DNA of 64,000 nt, from positions 80,895 through 144,894 of the forward strand of contig JAUXVT010000024.1 in the NCBI GenBank assembly GCA_030680405.1. Direction: 5' to 3'. The notes beneath the pieces were generated by a model. The model was not told the DNA's origin and made no database searches. It saw only the letters and a program-made list of their open reading frames with translations. A program made the translations under genes and the position numbers. Source of the DNA: Thiobacillus sp. Its GTDB lineage: Bacteria; Pseudomonadota; Gammaproteobacteria; Burkholderiales; Thiobacillaceae. This document shows positions 43,961 through 54,661 of this stretch, piece by piece. How positions within the stretch are numbered: the first letter of the stretch is position 1; each line of letters opens with the position of its first letter.

Positions 43961-44107
43961 CCGGTCGGGATTCCACCCGTGCTCATTGCCCCGGCATTGT
44001 CATGACGCGGGACGAAGCCTAAGCAGCCCCATCAACACGCTGCGATGATGCCGGCGGGCTGCGCCCCTTGCGGCCTGCCATGGCAAAGAACCCGTCCATT
44101 GCGCTTA

Positions 44108-44490
44108 TTAACTCAGCTGGACGGAGTCATACACGGCTTCCTGATCGGGCTGATTGGCGACATTGTCGAGCTGGGCGTAGGCCAGCGTGAGTGGCGCCCG
44201 CCTATGCGGAATCCAGGCGAGAAAGATGTCGCGGCAATCGTCTTTCCAAAACACGCTGAGATTATTCGGTTTGTGCCGATATTCGACGCCGAGCGCTAGA
44301 TGGTCATTCAGAAACACGGCAGCAGGGCCTTCGAAATGCGCACTGTAGCGGTAAAACGATCTCCGCCGAATCCCAGCAAACCCATCTGGTTGGCACGCGC
44401 CACGCAGCGTCGATTCAGCAGCGCATTGCGACCCAACAGGCCCGCCAGATAAAGTTTGGTGGCCGAAACAACAAGCCAATCACGACGCGG
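44108..44490 (-). pseudogene. Truncated, frameshifted remnant of a DUF3034-type outer-membrane protein gene
   Basis: Minus-strand sequence reads SATKLYLAGLLGRNALLN...ANQMGLLGFGGDR in one frame and then, after a one-base shift near 44350, AHFEGPAAVFLNDHLALGVEYRHKPNNLSVF...DIFLAW in another, ending YDSVQLS and TAA at 44108. The joined text matches, from memory, the C-terminal third of DUF3034 proteins. The N-terminal two thirds are missing; the sequence runs directly into the 3' end of tatD. No start codon or ribosome-binding site serves either frame. A sequencing error could explain the shift but not the truncation. Confidence 0.6.
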
Positions 44491-44530
44491 AACTGGAAAG
44501 AGCAGATATGACTGGCGAATAGCGCCTGAC

Positions 44531-45301
44531 TCAGGGCTGTGCAGCGGCAAACAGACGGAAGAAATTCTGCGTCGTGATTTCACCCACTGCTTCGGCGGTG
44601 ATGCCGCGCACCCGCGCAATTTCTTCCGCCACATGCTTCACAAACCCTGGCTGGTTGGTCTGTCCGCGATGCGGCACCGGCGCCAGATACGGCGAATCGG
44701 TCTCGATCAGCATGCGTTCCAGCGGGATCGCCGCCGCCACCTCGCGCAGGGCAGCGGCATTCTTGAAGGTGACGATGCCGGAAAACGAGATGTAAAAACC
44801 CAGGTCGATGGCAGCTTCGGCCACCGCCAGGCTTTCTGTAAAGCAGTGCATCACGCCACCCGCCTCGGCCGCATGCTCTTCGCGCATGATGCGCAGGGTG
44901 TCGTCGGCCGCAGCACGGGTGTGGATCACCAAGGGTTTGTGGCAGGCTCGCGCGGCGTGGATGTGGGTGCGGAAACGCTCGCGCTGCCACTCGAGGTCGC
45001 CGGTGAGCCGGAAATAATCCAGCCCGGTTTCGCCGATCGCCACCACCTTGGGGTGATCGGCCAGCGCGACCAGCTCCTCCACCGTCGGCTCGGTGCAGTC
45101 TTCGTGGTCGGGATGCACGCCGACCGAGGCATACACGTTCGGGTACGCTTCGGCCAGGCTGCGAATCTCGGGAAATTTCTCCAGTTCCACGCTGATGCAC
45201 AGCGCGTGGCTCACCTGGTTCGCCGCCATGAGGTCAAGCACCGCAGGCAGCTTGCCAGCGAGATCGGGGAAATTGATGTGGCAGTGGGAATCGATATACA
45301 T
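44531..45301 (-). CDS. tatD: TatD family metal-dependent hydrolase
   Basis: 256 aa TIM-barrel hydrolase: DSHCHINFPD (4-13), GVHPDH (about 62), GETGLDYFR (about 90), VIHTRAAADD (about 126), MHCFTES (about 152) and IETDSPYLAP (about 199) supply the metal ligands. Members are 3'-5' DNA exonucleases or deoxyribonucleases. ATG at 45301 chosen over 45322 because the family begins MYIDSHCH. Last gene of the long fab-holB operon. Confidence 0.94.
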   Translation of the reverse strand: MYIDSHCHINFPDLAGKLPAVLDLMAANQVSHALCISVELEKFPEIRSLAEAYPNVYASVGVHPDHEDCTEPTVEELVALADHPKVVAIGETGLDYFRLTGDLEWQRERFRTHIHAARACHKPLVIHTRAAADDTLRIMREEHAAEAGGVMHCFTESLAVAEAAIDLGFYISFSGIVTFKNAAALREVAAAIPLERMLIETDSPYLAPVPHRGQTNQPGFVKHVAEEIARVRGITAEAVGEITTQNFFRLFAAAQP

Positions 45302-45329
45302 GCGGCTCGGATAACGCCGCATAACGGCG

Positions 45330-45701
45330 TTACATGGTGTGGGTTGGACGCACCGATTTTAACGAACCGCCGAGCAAACCTTCAATCTTGTTTTGCGCCG
45401 CCTTGCCGCTTTCGTTGAAGGCGAACTGCACACCGACCCCCTGGGTGCGGTTGCCGTGCGCGCCAGCGGGCGTTACCCATATCACCTTGCCCGACACCGG
45501 CAGCTTGGCGGGGTCTTCCATCAGAGTCAGCAGCATGAAGACTTCCTCGCCCATCTTGTAGCTTTTGTTGGTAGGGATGAACAGTCCGCCGCCCTTGATG
45601 AACGGCATGTAGGCCGCAAACAGCGCGGATCTTTCCTTGATCGACAGGGAGAGCACGCCGGGGCGGACTTGTACTGCGACATCATTAACTGCTGCATTCA
45701 T
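45330..45701 (-). CDS. pilZ: PilZ domain protein
   Basis: 123 aa, PilZ family member of the type IV pilus type (LFAAYMPFIKGGGLFIPTNKSYKMGEEVFMLLTL). The c-di-GMP-binding RxxxR motif of canonical PilZ proteins is absent at the N-terminus, as usual for this holB-linked branch, which interacts with PilB/FimX instead. AGAGAG precedes the ATG. Between holB and tatD, the standard position. Confidence 0.93.
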   Translation of the reverse strand: MNAAVNDVAVQVRPGVLSLSIKERSALFAAYMPFIKGGGLFIPTNKSYKMGEEVFMLLTLMEDPAKLPVSGKVIWVTPAGAHGNRTQGVGVQFAFNESGKAAQNKIEGLLGGSLKSVRPTHTM

Positions 45702-45713
45702 GATCAACTCTCT

Positions 45714-46697
45714 TTAATCAAACACGTGCCGGTACTGAATCAGCCAGGCCTGCAACTGCAAGGTCCGGTTGAGCGGATGCGCCAGCGTCCTGCCTTCGTT
45801 CGCCTGCGTCTTGGCGAGCGCCAACAACTTCGCCAGATCGGCCTTTTTTCCCAGCCGAGCCAGTACCTCGGAAAAATCGCGGTTGAACTGCACGCTGCCC
45901 TGCAACTTAACCGCCAGCAAATCGCCCAGCCACTTGTACGCCACGTTGTGCCACGTCTGCGGACTGACCGCTTTCCAGCTGTCGCTCAGGGTCACCGGAT
46001 CAAGCTGGTCGGGACGCGCCAGGCCTTCCAGCACGCTGCGGCGTTCATCCAGCTCGCCGCTGTCGGCCCAACGCTGCGCGTCGAGCGGTGTGCCGCCGGA
46101 GAGCGCCAGCAGGTTCATCGCATCGTCCACGCCCTGCTCGGCCAGCCATTGTGCTGCCCTGTCGGCAGGCGGCAGGCCAATGTCGAGCCGGGTGCAGCGG
46201 CTGCGGATGGTCGGCAGCAGCCGTCGCGGCTGATCCGAGACCAGCACGAATACTGTATTTAACGGCGGTTCCTCCAGTACCTTTAACAAGGCATTGGCGG
46301 CTGCCAGGTTGAGGCTGTCCGCCGGGTTGACCAGCACCACCCGAAAACCCGCCCGGTAGGTGGAGAGCTGGACGAAATCGACCGCCTCCCGCGCCTGATC
46401 GACCTCGATGGCAGTGGCCATCCGGATTTCGCCTTCCTTGCCGGTTTTCTCCTGCAGGGTGATCAGGCGAAAATCCGGATGCCCGCCGGTGTCGAACCAG
46501 TGGCAGGCCGGGCACTGGCCACAGGCTGCGCCGTCGGTGAGCGGCGCTTCGCACAGCAGGGCCTGCGCCCACGCCAGCGCCAGCGCGCCCTTGCCCACTC
46601 CGCGCGGCCCCGCCAGCAGCAAGGCCTGTGCCGGGCGTGAGCGGGTCGCCAGCAAACGCTGCCACGATGCTTCCAGCCAGGGATACGGTGCGCTCAC
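45714..46697 (-). CDS. holB: DNA polymerase III delta' subunit
   Basis: 327 aa clamp-loader AAA+ subunit. [11 protein letters not shown] (30-40), a zinc module [10 protein letters not shown] (about 59), [23 protein letters not shown] (about 124) and RSRCTRL (about 167) are present; Walker A is degenerate compared with gamma/tau, as expected. GTG start at 46697 overlapping the tmk stop (GTGA). Confidence 0.94.
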   Translation of the reverse strand: MSAPYPWLEASWQRLLATRSRPAQALLLAGPRGVGKGALALAWAQALLCEAPLTDGAACGQCPACHWFDTGGHPDFRLITLQEKTGKEGEIRMATAIEVDQAREAVDFVQLSTYRAGFRVVLVNPADSLNLAAANALLKVLEEPPLNTVFVLVSDQPRRLLPTIRSRCTRLDIGLPPADRAAQWLAEQGVDDAMNLLALSGGTPLDAQRWADSGELDERRSVLEGLARPDQLDPVTLSDSWKAVSPQTWHNVAYKWLGDLLAVKLQGSVQFNRDFSEVLARLGKKADLAKLLALAKTQANEGRTLAHPLNRTLQLQAWLIQYRHVFD

Positions 46698-47308
46698 GTC
46701 AGCCCCTGCAATAGCTGGCCGATTTCAGCCTGCAGTTCGGCGATGCTGTGACGCGCATCCAGCACGCGAATACGCGTGGGTTCGGCGCGCGCGCGGTCGA
46801 GATAGGCGTTGCGCACGCGGCTGAAAAAGCGGTCGGCCTCGCGTTCGAAACGGTCGGCGATGCGTGCGGCCGAGCGGCGCGCTTCCGCCACCTCCGGCGG
46901 CACGTCGAACAGCAGGGTCAGATCGGGCTGAAAGCCGCGTTGCACCCAGGCTTCCAGTGCGGCAATGCGTTCCACGGTGATGCCGCGCCCGCCGCACTGG
47001 TAGGCGTAGCTGGCATCGGTGAAGCGGTCGGACACCACCCACACGCCGCGCGCCAGCGCGGGCAAAATCAGCGCGGCCAGGTGTTCCTGACGTGCGGCAA
47101 ACATCAGCAACAACTCGGTATCGGCATCCATGTCGCGATGCAGCAGCAATTCACGCAGGGTTTCGCCGAGCGGGGTGCCGCCGGGCTCGCGGGTGACGAT
47201 GACCTCCCTGCCCTGCTGGCGCAGCCAGTCGGCGACAAACCCCAGGTGTGTACTTTTGCCGGCACCGTCGACGCCTTCAAAGGTGATGAATTTGCCGTGC
47301 GTGCTCAT
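46694..47308 (-). CDS. tmk: Thymidylate kinase
   Basis: 204 aa. Phosphorylates dTMP. Walker [12 protein letters not shown] (10-20), [11 protein letters not shown] (about 39), [17 protein letters not shown] segment ([16 protein letters not shown], about 93) and a LID-type end. ATGA overlap with mltG upstream and GTGA overlap with holB downstream, the classic mltG-tmk-holB unit. Confidence 0.96.
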   Translation of the reverse strand: MSTHGKFITFEGVDGAGKSTHLGFVADWLRQQGREVIVTREPGGTPLGETLRELLLHRDMDADTELLLMFAARQEHLAALILPALARGVWVVSDRFTDASYAYQCGGRGITVERIAALEAWVQRGFQPDLTLLFDVPPEVAEARRSAARIADRFEREADRFFSRVRNAYLDRARAEPTRIRVLDARHSIAELQAEIGQLLQGLT

Positions 47309-48294
47309 CGTTGGTAACGGTTCACCGCGCGGTTGTGCGCTTCGAGGTTGCTGGAAAAGATATGGGTGCCGTCGCCGCGCGCCACGAAATACAGGGCATC
47401 CGTCTGGGCGGGATTGAGCGCAGCCTGGATCGCCGCCTCGCTGGGCATCGCAATCGGCGTGGGCGGCAACCCGGCACGGGTATAAGTGTTGTACGGCGTG
47501 TCGCGCTGCAGATCGGCCTTGCGCAGATTGCCGTCGAAGCGCTCACCCAGACCGAAGATCACAGTGGGATCGGTTTGCAGGCGCATCCCCAGCCTGAGCC
47601 GGTTCAGGAACACGCCGGCAATTTGCGGGCGCTCGAATGCCGCGCCGGTTTCCTTTTCCACGATCGACGCCATGGTGAGCGCTTCATACGGGGTGCGGTA
47701 AGGCAGACCCGGCGCGCGGGCTTCCCACGCGGCCATGAGTTTTTCGTGCTGCAGGCGATAGGCGCGGCGCAGCACGTTGAGGTCGGACGTGTGCGGCGCG
47801 TAAAAATAGGTATCTGGAAACAGCAGGCCTTCGGGGTGGCTTTCTTCTGCGCCGATGGCTTGCAGAAGTTCGGCATCGCTCATGCCGGCGCTGTCATTCT
47901 TCAGGAAGGGCTGCGCGGCGAGCGCGGCGCGCACCTCGCGCCAGTTCCAGCCTTCGATGAACTGTACGATCACCTGTGAGACTTCGCCGCGTTCGATCTT
48001 GCCGTAAAGTGCCAGCGGCGTGAGCGGCTGGTCGAGCGTATACACGCCGACCTTGAGCGTCCCGCCCTTGCCGAGCACGCGCCCGAGCAGCCAGAACACG
48101 TGCGCATTGCCGATCACGCCTTCGCGTTCCAGCATCACGCTCAAGCTGCGCAAATGGGTGCCCGGCGTCACGTTGAGTGTTTTCGGCAACGGCTCGATGC
48201 GCAAGGGCTGGTTGCCATACCAGGCCAGCCCGCCTGCCCCCACCAGCGCAGCCAAGCCGGCAAGCACTAAAAATCGCTTAATCCACGTCTTCAT
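47305..48294 (-). CDS. mltG: Endolytic murein transglycosylase MltG
   Basis: 329 aa: one N-terminal membrane anchor (about 7-26), a LysM-like region, and the YceG catalytic domain with SIVEKETG (about 213-220; the Glu is catalytic), [20 protein letters not shown] and [14 protein letters not shown]. Cuts nascent glycan strands. Overlaps pabC by 17 bases and tmk by four. Confidence 0.95.
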   Translation of the reverse strand: MKTWIKRFLVLAGLAALVGAGGLAWYGNQPLRIEPLPKTLNVTPGTHLRSLSVMLEREGVIGNAHVFWLLGRVLGKGGTLKVGVYTLDQPLTPLALYGKIERGEVSQVIVQFIEGWNWREVRAALAAQPFLKNDSAGMSDAELLQAIGAEESHPEGLLFPDTYFYAPHTSDLNVLRRAYRLQHEKLMAAWEARAPGLPYRTPYEALTMASIVEKETGAAFERPQIAGVFLNRLRLGMRLQTDPTVIFGLGERFDGNLRKADLQRDTPYNTYTRAGLPPTPIAMPSEAAIQAALNPAQTDALYFVARGDGTHIFSSNLEAHNRAVNRYQR

Positions 48295-49087
48295 ACAAGG
48301 CGTTATTCAAAGTAGTCGTCCAGCCCGCAGGCGTCCAGGTCACGTCATCCAGCCGGGCTACCCGGCGCACGCCGATGACGCTGTTGCAGATCATCACTTC
48401 TTCTGCAGCGAGTATAGCGTCTGGCAGCAGGCGGCCGATATGGGTGTGGATGCCGAGACGCGCCGCGGCGCGCAGCAGGCGCATTCTGGCCACGCCCGCC
48501 ACCCCGCACTGACTCAAATCTGGCGTGAACAGTTCGCCATCCTTGATCCAAAACAGATTGCTCATCACGCCGCCGATTACTGCGCCGCTATCGTCACACA
48601 ACACGCCCTCGAAAATCGCGGGATCGTCCCATTCCGCCCGCGCCAGCACGTTTTCCAGCCGGTTCAAGTGCTTGATCCCCGCCAGCCGGGGCTGCCGCGC
48701 CAGCCTGAGCGTGCACCAGCGCGCGTTGATGTCTACAGGCGCACTGGGATGTGCATGCGACGGCAAGGGCGCGGACAGCACGATGCGGGTGCAGGCCTGG
48801 CCTTGCGGGGGCGCATAGCCGCGTGCACCAGTGCCCCGCGTGAGCACGATCTTGGCGATGCTCTCCCCGGCCGCGGCCACCCGGCAGACTTCGGCACGCA
48901 ATCCGGCTTCATCGGGGCAGGCCAGCAACAGCGCCGCGCAGTCGGCAGCCAGCTTGGCGTAATGATCGCGCCACCACAGCGGCTGCCCGGCGTGTGTGCG
49001 CAGGGTGCGGAACACGCCGTCGCCATAGGCCAGCCCGCGATCCAGTGCACTCACAGTGTCAGAGCATTGGCCGTTGACGAAGATCAT
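48278..49087 (-). CDS. pabC: Aminodeoxychorismate lyase
   Basis: 269 aa fold-type IV PLP enzyme that forms 4-aminobenzoate for folate. YGDGVFRTLR (22-31), KHLNRLENVLA (about 140, PLP lysine) and the SNLFWIKDGELFTPDL and ICNSVIGVRRV segments are present. ATG at 49087, overlapping the pabB stop (ATGA). Preceded by pabB and followed by mltG, as in many proteobacteria. Confidence 0.93.
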   Translation of the reverse strand: MIFVNGQCSDTVSALDRGLAYGDGVFRTLRTHAGQPLWWRDHYAKLAADCAALLLACPDEAGLRAEVCRVAAAGESIAKIVLTRGTGARGYAPPQGQACTRIVLSAPLPSHAHPSAPVDINARWCTLRLARQPRLAGIKHLNRLENVLARAEWDDPAIFEGVLCDDSGAVIGGVMSNLFWIKDGELFTPDLSQCGVAGVARMRLLRAAARLGIHTHIGRLLPDAILAAEEVMICNSVIGVRRVARLDDVTWTPAGWTTTLNNALYEDVD

Positions 49088-50436
49088 GCGAAATCCAGCG
49101 CGCGCAAAAGCCCCCGGGCTTTGGCACGAGTTTCGTCGAGTTCGCGCTGGGCGATGGAATCGGTCACGATGCCGGCACCGGCGCGAAAACACAATTCGCG
49201 CCCGCGCAGCAGGAAACTGCGGATCAGAATATTGAAATCGAAGCTGCCGTCGTGATTGATGTAGCCGACGCTGCCGGTGTAGCTGCGACGCGGCGTCTGC
49301 TCCAGTTCATGAATGATCTGCATGGTGCGCACCTTGGGACAGCCTGTGATAGTGCCGCCAGGAAACACTGCGCGCAAGGCATCGAACACGCTCACCCCCT
49401 CACGCAACTTCCCGCAGACGGTGGATTCGATGTGGTGCACGTGACGGTAGCTGGCGATTTCCATCAGGGCCACCACGTTCACACTGCCGGGTTCGCACAC
49501 CCGTCCCAGATCATTGCGTTCCAGATCAACCAGCATGACGTGCTCGGCACGTTCTTTGGGGTGCGCCTGCAGGCGCGCGCGCAGGGCGGCGTCTTCCGCT
49601 GCGTCTTCACTGCGTGGATGGGTGCCGGCAATCGGCCGCGTTGCCAGACTGCCGTCGCGGCCGAGGTGGGCCAGTCGTTCCGGCGACGAACTCACAATCG
49701 CCCATTCATCCATCTGCAGCAGCGCGGAAAACGGCGCGGGATTCTTTTGCATCAACCGCGCAAACAGGGCCGCAGCGGGAACCGGTGTCGCAAATTCGGC
49801 CTGCCAGCCGCGCGACAGATTGACCTGGAACACATCGCCTGCACGAATGTAGTCTTGGATGCGCGCGACGCCCGCCAAAAAGGCAGCAGGATCGTCTTCA
49901 TGCAGGGTGACGAGATCCGGCAAAACGGGGATGGGGGGTAGCGCCTGCGCAAGATCGCGCGCCATGGCGTCGATCAGCGCATGCTGCCCGGATTCCGCCA
50001 CCAGTACACAACGCCCGCTGCGGCGGTCGAACAGGATCGCAGCCGGGATACGGGTCAGCCACACAAGGGGGAAATCGGCATCCTCAGCCAGCCCCACGCT
50101 GGGCTCGAACAATCCACTCAGTTCATACGCAAACGCACACAGCCAGCCGCCGGTAAACGGCAGACCATGGTCAGATTGAGCGGACTGGAGAAGGTGGAGT
50201 TGCATGGCCGGATGCGCCTGCAATCCGCGCAGGCCATCGGCAACGGTGATGCGCGTGGTGTCCTGCGGAAACGCAAACAGCACGTCCCAGCCGCTGTCGC
50301 CGCTGCTGAGAAACAGGCCGGGGTAACGCTGCGGATGGGCTGCCTGCAGGCCGACCAGATCAGGCCACAGCTGGTTGGGCAGCAGCGGCCATGCCCGGAT
50401 TTCCGGCGTGCTCAGGCGATCCGCAGCGAAGGTCAA
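49084..50436 (-). CDS. pabB: Aminodeoxychorismate synthase component I
   Basis: 450 aa chorismate-binding enzyme: LSRGWQ region, [11 protein letters not shown] (about 248), PIAGTHPRS (about 268), [15 protein letters not shown] (about 300), [19 protein letters not shown] (about 363) and SVGYINHDG. The PIKGT lysine of E. coli PabB is alanine here (PIAGT), as in TrpE; neighbouring pabC supports PabB. The glutaminase pabA is not in the window. The start is a TTG at 50436, overlapping the fabF stop (TTGA), with no other start nearby. Confidence 0.9.
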   Translation of the reverse strand: MTFAADRLSTPEIRAWPLLPNQLWPDLVGLQAAHPQRYPGLFLSSGDSGWDVLFAFPQDTTRITVADGLRGLQAHPAMQLHLLQSAQSDHGLPFTGGWLCAFAYELSGLFEPSVGLAEDADFPLVWLTRIPAAILFDRRSGRCVLVAESGQHALIDAMARDLAQALPPIPVLPDLVTLHEDDPAAFLAGVARIQDYIRAGDVFQVNLSRGWQAEFATPVPAAALFARLMQKNPAPFSALLQMDEWAIVSSSPERLAHLGRDGSLATRPIAGTHPRSEDAAEDAALRARLQAHPKERAEHVMLVDLERNDLGRVCEPGSVNVVALMEIASYRHVHHIESTVCGKLREGVSVFDALRAVFPGGTITGCPKVRTMQIIHELEQTPRRSYTGSVGYINHDGSFDFNILIRSFLLRGRELCFRAGAGIVTDSIAQRELDETRAKARGLLRALDFA

Positions 50437-51665
50437 ACGCGTTTGAAGACCAACGAGCCGTTGGTGCCGCCAAACCCGAAGTTGTTCTTGAGCGCAAAGT
50501 CGATCTTCAAGTCACGCGCGGTGTTGGCGCAGTACTCGAGATCGCACTCCGGGTCTTGCGAGAAGATATTGATGGTCGGCGGCGACACCTGATGATGCAG
50601 CGCCAGCACGGTGAATACCGACTCCACACCGCCGGCGCCACCCAGCAGGTGGCCGGTCATCGACTTGGTCGAGTTGACGACCGTCTTGTAGGCGGCATCG
50701 CCGAACGCGAGCTTGATCGCGTCGGTTTCGTTCTTGTCGCCCATCGGCGTCGAGGTACCGTGCGCGTTGATGTAATTGATCTGATCGGCATTAACGCCGG
50801 CATCGCGCATCGCGTTCAGCATCGAACGCCTGGGCCCGTCGGTGCTCGGCGACGTCACGTGGTAGGCGTCTCCGCTCATGCCAAAGCCCACCACCTCGGC
50901 GTAGATTTTGGCGCCGCGTTTTTTGGCGTGCTCGTACTCTTCCAGCACCAGCACGCCGGCGCCCTCGCCCAGCACAAAGCCGTCACGATCCTTGTCCCAC
51001 GGACGGCTGGCGGTCGCCGGGTCGTCGTTGCGGGTGGACAGTGCACGTGCAGCGGAGAAGCCGCCCAGGCCCAGCGGCGAAGTCGCACACTCGGCGCCGC
51101 CGGCGACCATCACATCGGCGTCACCATGCTCGATCATGCGGGCGGACAGCCCGATGGCATGCAGGCCCGTGGTGCACGCGGTAACAACCGCCAGATTGGG
51201 GCCTTTTATTCCATACAGGATCGAAAGGTTGCCGGAAATCATGTTGATGATGGAACCCGGGATGAAGAAGGGGGAAATCTTCCTCGGGCCGGATTCCATC
51301 AACAGGGTGTGGGTGTCCTCGATCAGCGGCAGACCGCCGATCCCGGAACCGATATTGATGCCGATACGCTCGGCGTTGGCTTCGGTAACCTCGATGCCCG
51401 AATCGCGGATCGCCTGGATGCCGGCGGCCACGCCGTACTGGATGAAGACATCCATGCGGCGCGCTTCTTTCGGGTTGAGATATTGCGCAACGTCAAAATT
51501 CTTCACCTCGCCTGCCATGTGGGAGGCGAACGGTGAAGGATCAAAACGGACAATCCGGGCGATCCCGGTGCGACCGGCAACCAGGTTGTCCCAGGCTTCT
51601 GGAATGGTATTGCCGACCGGGGAGATGATCCCCAGACCGGTAACGACGACGCGACGTTTGGACAA
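50433..51665 (-). CDS. fabF: 3-oxoacyl-[acyl-carrier-protein] synthase II
   Basis: 410 aa condensing enzyme. Catalytic Cys in [12 protein letters not shown] (about 162), both active-site histidines in [12 protein letters not shown] (about 302) and [11 protein letters not shown] (about 338). The start is a TTG at 51665 with AAGGA eight bases upstream (product [12 protein letters not shown]). 29 bases after acpP. Confidence 0.96.
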   Translation of the reverse strand: MSKRRVVVTGLGIISPVGNTIPEAWDNLVAGRTGIARIVRFDPSPFASHMAGEVKNFDVAQYLNPKEARRMDVFIQYGVAAGIQAIRDSGIEVTEANAERIGINIGSGIGGLPLIEDTHTLLMESGPRKISPFFIPGSIINMISGNLSILYGIKGPNLAVVTACTTGLHAIGLSARMIEHGDADVMVAGGAECATSPLGLGGFSAARALSTRNDDPATASRPWDKDRDGFVLGEGAGVLVLEEYEHAKKRGAKIYAEVVGFGMSGDAYHVTSPSTDGPRRSMLNAMRDAGVNADQINYINAHGTSTPMGDKNETDAIKLAFGDAAYKTVVNSTKSMTGHLLGGAGGVESVFTVLALHHQVSPPTINIFSQDPECDLEYCANTARDLKIDFALKNNFGFGGTNGSLVFKRV

Positions 51666-51694
51666 AATCCAGTCCTTTTTGCTGGGGTGAACGA

Positions 51695-51928
51695 TCAGCT
51701 CGAATGGCCGTTGACGTAGTCAATCGCCTGCTGGACGGTGGTGATTTTTTCCGCATCTTCGTCGGGAATTTCGCAGCCGAATTCTTCTTCCAGCGCCATC
51801 ACCAGTTCAACCGTATCGAGCGAGTCAGCGCCCAGGTCACCGACAAAGGAAGACTCGTTCTTGATGTCTGCCTCGTTGACGCCCAATTGCTCGGCGACGA
51901 CTTTAATTACACGCTGTACGTTATCCAT
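51695..51928 (-). CDS. acpP: Acyl carrier protein
   Basis: 77 aa, acidic four-helix protein with the phosphopantetheine site [20 protein letters not shown] (Ser36). ATG at 51928 with GAGAGGA upstream. Between fabG and fabF. The 76-base gap to fabG holds an 8-bp perfect hairpin that may separate its mRNA from the upstream message. Confidence 0.98.
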   Translation of the reverse strand: MDNVQRVIKVVAEQLGVNEADIKNESSFVGDLGADSLDTVELVMALEEEFGCEIPDEDAEKITTVQQAIDYVNGHSS

Positions 51929-51954
51929 TACTGATCCTCTCTTCTTGAAATAGG

Positions 51955-51975
51955 GGCTTTAATAAATTTAAAGCC
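51955..51975 (-). other. Hairpin in the fabG-acpP gap
   Basis: Perfect stem GGCTTTAA / TTAAAGCC with a five-base loop, without a T-tract. It is probably an mRNA processing or stability element just upstream of acpP. Confidence 0.5.
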
Positions 51976-52004
51976 GGTGAATTCTACCAAACTTTGTTTG
52001 GCGG

Positions 52005-52745
52005 TCATGCCATGTACATGCCACCGTTGACATGCAGGGTGGTGCCCGAAATATAGCCGGCGGCGGGAGACGCCAGAAACGCGACGGCCTGCGCAATGTC
52101 TTCAACAGCGCCCAGTCGTCCCAGCGGGATATGTGCAAGCAGCGCCTGGCGCTGCGCATCGGGTAGCGCGCGCGTCATGTCGGTATCGATGAAGCCCGGC
52201 GCCACACAGTTGACGGTGATGTTGCGGCTGCCGACCTCGCGCGCCAGCGACTTGGTGAAGCCCATGATGCCGGCCTTGGCCGCACTGTAATTGGTCTGCC
52301 CGGCGTTGCCCATCGCACCTACCACCGATGCGATGGAAATAATGCGCCCAGCACGCGCCTTCATCATCGCGCGCAGCACCGCGCGCGACAGCCGGAACAC
52401 CGACGTCAGATTGGTCGCCAGAATGTCGTCCCACTCCTCGTCCTTCATCCGCATCAAGAGATTGTCGCGGGTGATACCGGCGTTGTTGACCAGGATACCG
52501 ACGTCGCCGAACTGCGCGTTGATCGCAGCGATGACGGCATCCACTTCAGCCGCGTCGGTCACGTTGAGCCTCATGCCGCTGCCCTTGATGCTGGCAGCGG
52601 CGAGGTAATCGCTGATCGCCTGTGCACCCGTGTCGCTGGTCGCGGTGCCGACCACGGTGGCGCCCGCCTGGCCCAGCGCCAGCGCAATCGCCTGGCCAAT
52701 TCCGCGGCTGGCGCCGGTTACCAGCGCTATCTGTCCTTGCAGCAT
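52005..52745 (-). CDS. fabG: 3-oxoacyl-[acyl-carrier-protein] reductase
   Basis: 246 aa short-chain dehydrogenase. NADPH motif TGASRGIGQAIA (10-21), NNAG at about 86-89, catalytic Ser in SIASVVG (about 137) and YSAAKAG (about 151). ATG at 52745, nine bases after fabD. Confidence 0.97.
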   Translation of the reverse strand: MLQGQIALVTGASRGIGQAIALALGQAGATVVGTATSDTGAQAISDYLAAASIKGSGMRLNVTDAAEVDAVIAAINAQFGDVGILVNNAGITRDNLLMRMKDEEWDDILATNLTSVFRLSRAVLRAMMKARAGRIISIASVVGAMGNAGQTNYSAAKAGIMGFTKSLAREVGSRNITVNCVAPGFIDTDMTRALPDAQRQALLAHIPLGRLGAVEDIAQAVAFLASPAAGYISGTTLHVNGGMYMA

Positions 52746-52754
52746 GCAGTCTCC

Positions 52755-53684
52755 TTATTGATTGAGTGCAGCCTGCAGGCTGGCTTCATCCACCAGCACC
52801 AATGCCGGCAGGCTGTCGTCGATGCGCTTGTTGAGGCCGGCCAGCACCTTGCCGGGGCCGCACTCGATCACGCGCTCGATGCCGGCGGCTTTCAAGGCCT
52901 GCACGGTCTCGACCCAGCGCACCGGCGTGTGTAGCTGTTTCGCCAGCGCGGCACGGATCGTATCCGCATCGGCATGGCTTTGCACATCGGTGTTATGCAG
53001 CACCGGAATCGCCGGCGCCGCGATCGCCACAGTCTGCAGATGCGCAAGCAGTTTTTCAGCGGCCGGCAGCATCAGCGAGGAATGCGACGGCACACTGACC
53101 GGCAGCGGCAGCGCGCGCTTGGCGCCCATCTCTTTTGCCAGCGCCATGGCGCGCTCGACCGCCGCCTTGTTGCCCGCAATCACCACCTGGCCGGGTGAGT
53201 TGAGATTTACCGCCTCGACCACTTCGCCCGCTGCCGCGTTGGCACAGACCGCGCGCACGGCATCGTCGTCCAGCCCCAGAATTGCCGCCATGGCGCCGAC
53301 GCCTTCGGGCACCGCAGCCTGCATCGCCTCGGCACGAAAACGCACCAGCCTGATCGCATCGGCAAAGTCCAGCGAACCCGCCACGACCAGCGCGGCGTAT
53401 TCACCCAGGCTGTGGCCAGCCAACAACGCTGGCGTTGCGCCGCCCGCTGCCTGCCACACGCGCCAGGCAGCAATATCCGCTACCAGCATGGCGGGCTGGG
53501 TGTTGACCGTCTGGTTGAGCAGGTCGGCCGGGCCATCGGCGACCAGCGCCCACAGGTCCTGGCCGAGCACGTCGGACGCTTCGGCAAAGGTGGCGCGCAC
53601 TTCGGCGCGATCGCCCCAGCCCCCCATCATGCCGACCGATTGCGAACCCTGTCCGGGGAAAACAAAAGCAAGTTTCACAGCCAA
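52755..53684 (-). CDS. fabD: Malonyl-CoA:ACP transacylase
   Basis: 309 aa. FPGQGSQSVGM near the N-terminus, nucleophile Ser in GHSLGEYAAL (about 91-100), oxyanion Gln and His in VPSHSSLM (about 198). ATG at 53684, 17 bases after fabH. Confidence 0.97.
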   Translation of the reverse strand: MAVKLAFVFPGQGSQSVGMMGGWGDRAEVRATFAEASDVLGQDLWALVADGPADLLNQTVNTQPAMLVADIAAWRVWQAAGGATPALLAGHSLGEYAALVVAGSLDFADAIRLVRFRAEAMQAAVPEGVGAMAAILGLDDDAVRAVCANAAAGEVVEAVNLNSPGQVVIAGNKAAVERAMALAKEMGAKRALPLPVSVPSHSSLMLPAAEKLLAHLQTVAIAAPAIPVLHNTDVQSHADADTIRAALAKQLHTPVRWVETVQALKAAGIERVIECGPGKVLAGLNKRIDDSLPALVLVDEASLQAALNQ

Positions 53685-53701
53685 TTCCTGTTATCTGATA
53701 C

Positions 53702-54661
53702 TTAATACTTGAGGAGCGCGGAGCCCCAGGTGAAGCCGCCGCCGAAGGCTTCCATCAGCACCGTCTGGCCGCGCTGGATGCGGCCGTCGCGCACCGCCAC
53801 GTCGAATGCCAGCGGCACCGAGGCCGCCGAGGTATTGCCATGGCCGGCCACGGTGGTGACGACATGGTCCATGCTCATGCCGAGCTTTTTGGCGGTGGCG
53901 GAAATGATGCGTATATTCGCCTGATGCGGCACCAGCCAGTCGATATCAGACTTCTGTAGACCGTTGGCTTCCAGCGTTTCGTCGACAATGCGGTCGAGCG
54001 TGTTGACCGCCATCTTGAATACGGGATTGCCTTCCATCCGCATCAGCGCAGGCTCCTTCATGCCGGTCGAGGTGCCGGTGGTGGTGCGCAACAATTCCTT
54101 GTGGCGGCCGTCGGCATGGATGTGGGTGGAAAGGATGCCGGGTTCGCTGGATGGGCCCAATACCACCGCGCCCGCACCGTCGCCCCATAGGATGCAGTTG
54201 CTGCGATCGTTCCAGTCAGTGATGCGCGACAGGGTTTCCGCGCCGACCACCAGAACGTGTTTGGCCGCACCGGTCTTGATGAACTGGTCAGCCACGCTCA
54301 ATGCATATATAAAACCGCTGCACACCGCCTGCAGGTCGAACGCCGGTTTGCCGTTGGTCATGCCGAGCTTGGACTGCATGATGCAGGCGGTGCTGGGGAA
54401 CACCAGATCAGGCGTGGTGGTGGCGACCAGCAGCAGATCGATGTCATCCACCGCCAGCCCCGCCACCTCGAGTGCGGCGCGCGCCGCCTGGACAGCCAGA
54501 TCGCTGGTGAATTCGCCCTCGGCGGCAATATGCCGTTCGCGAATGCCGGTGCGCTCGACAATCCATTGATCGTTCGTCTCGACCAACTTTTCGAGATCGG
54601 CGTTGGTGAGGATGCGGGCCGGTAGATAGCTGCCGGTACCGAGGATGCGGGAATAGATCAA
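53702..54661 (-). CDS. fabH: 3-oxoacyl-[acyl-carrier-protein] synthase III
   Basis: 319 aa. Condenses acetyl-CoA with malonyl-ACP. Catalytic Cys114 in [10 protein letters not shown], His in VPHQANIRI (about 246), Asn in [10 protein letters not shown] (about 274). The start is a TTG at 54661 overlapping the plsX stop (TTGA); the family begins here with a residue or two before [11 protein letters not shown]. Confidence 0.96.
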   Translation of the reverse strand: MIYSRILGTGSYLPARILTNADLEKLVETNDQWIVERTGIRERHIAAEGEFTSDLAVQAARAALEVAGLAVDDIDLLLVATTTPDLVFPSTACIMQSKLGMTNGKPAFDLQAVCSGFIYALSVADQFIKTGAAKHVLVVGAETLSRITDWNDRSNCILWGDGAGAVVLGPSSEPGILSTHIHADGRHKELLRTTTGTSTGMKEPALMRMEGNPVFKMAVNTLDRIVDETLEANGLQKSDIDWLVPHQANIRIISATAKKLGMSMDHVVTTVAGHGNTSAASVPLAFDVAVRDGRIQRGQTVLMEAFGGGFTWGSALLKY

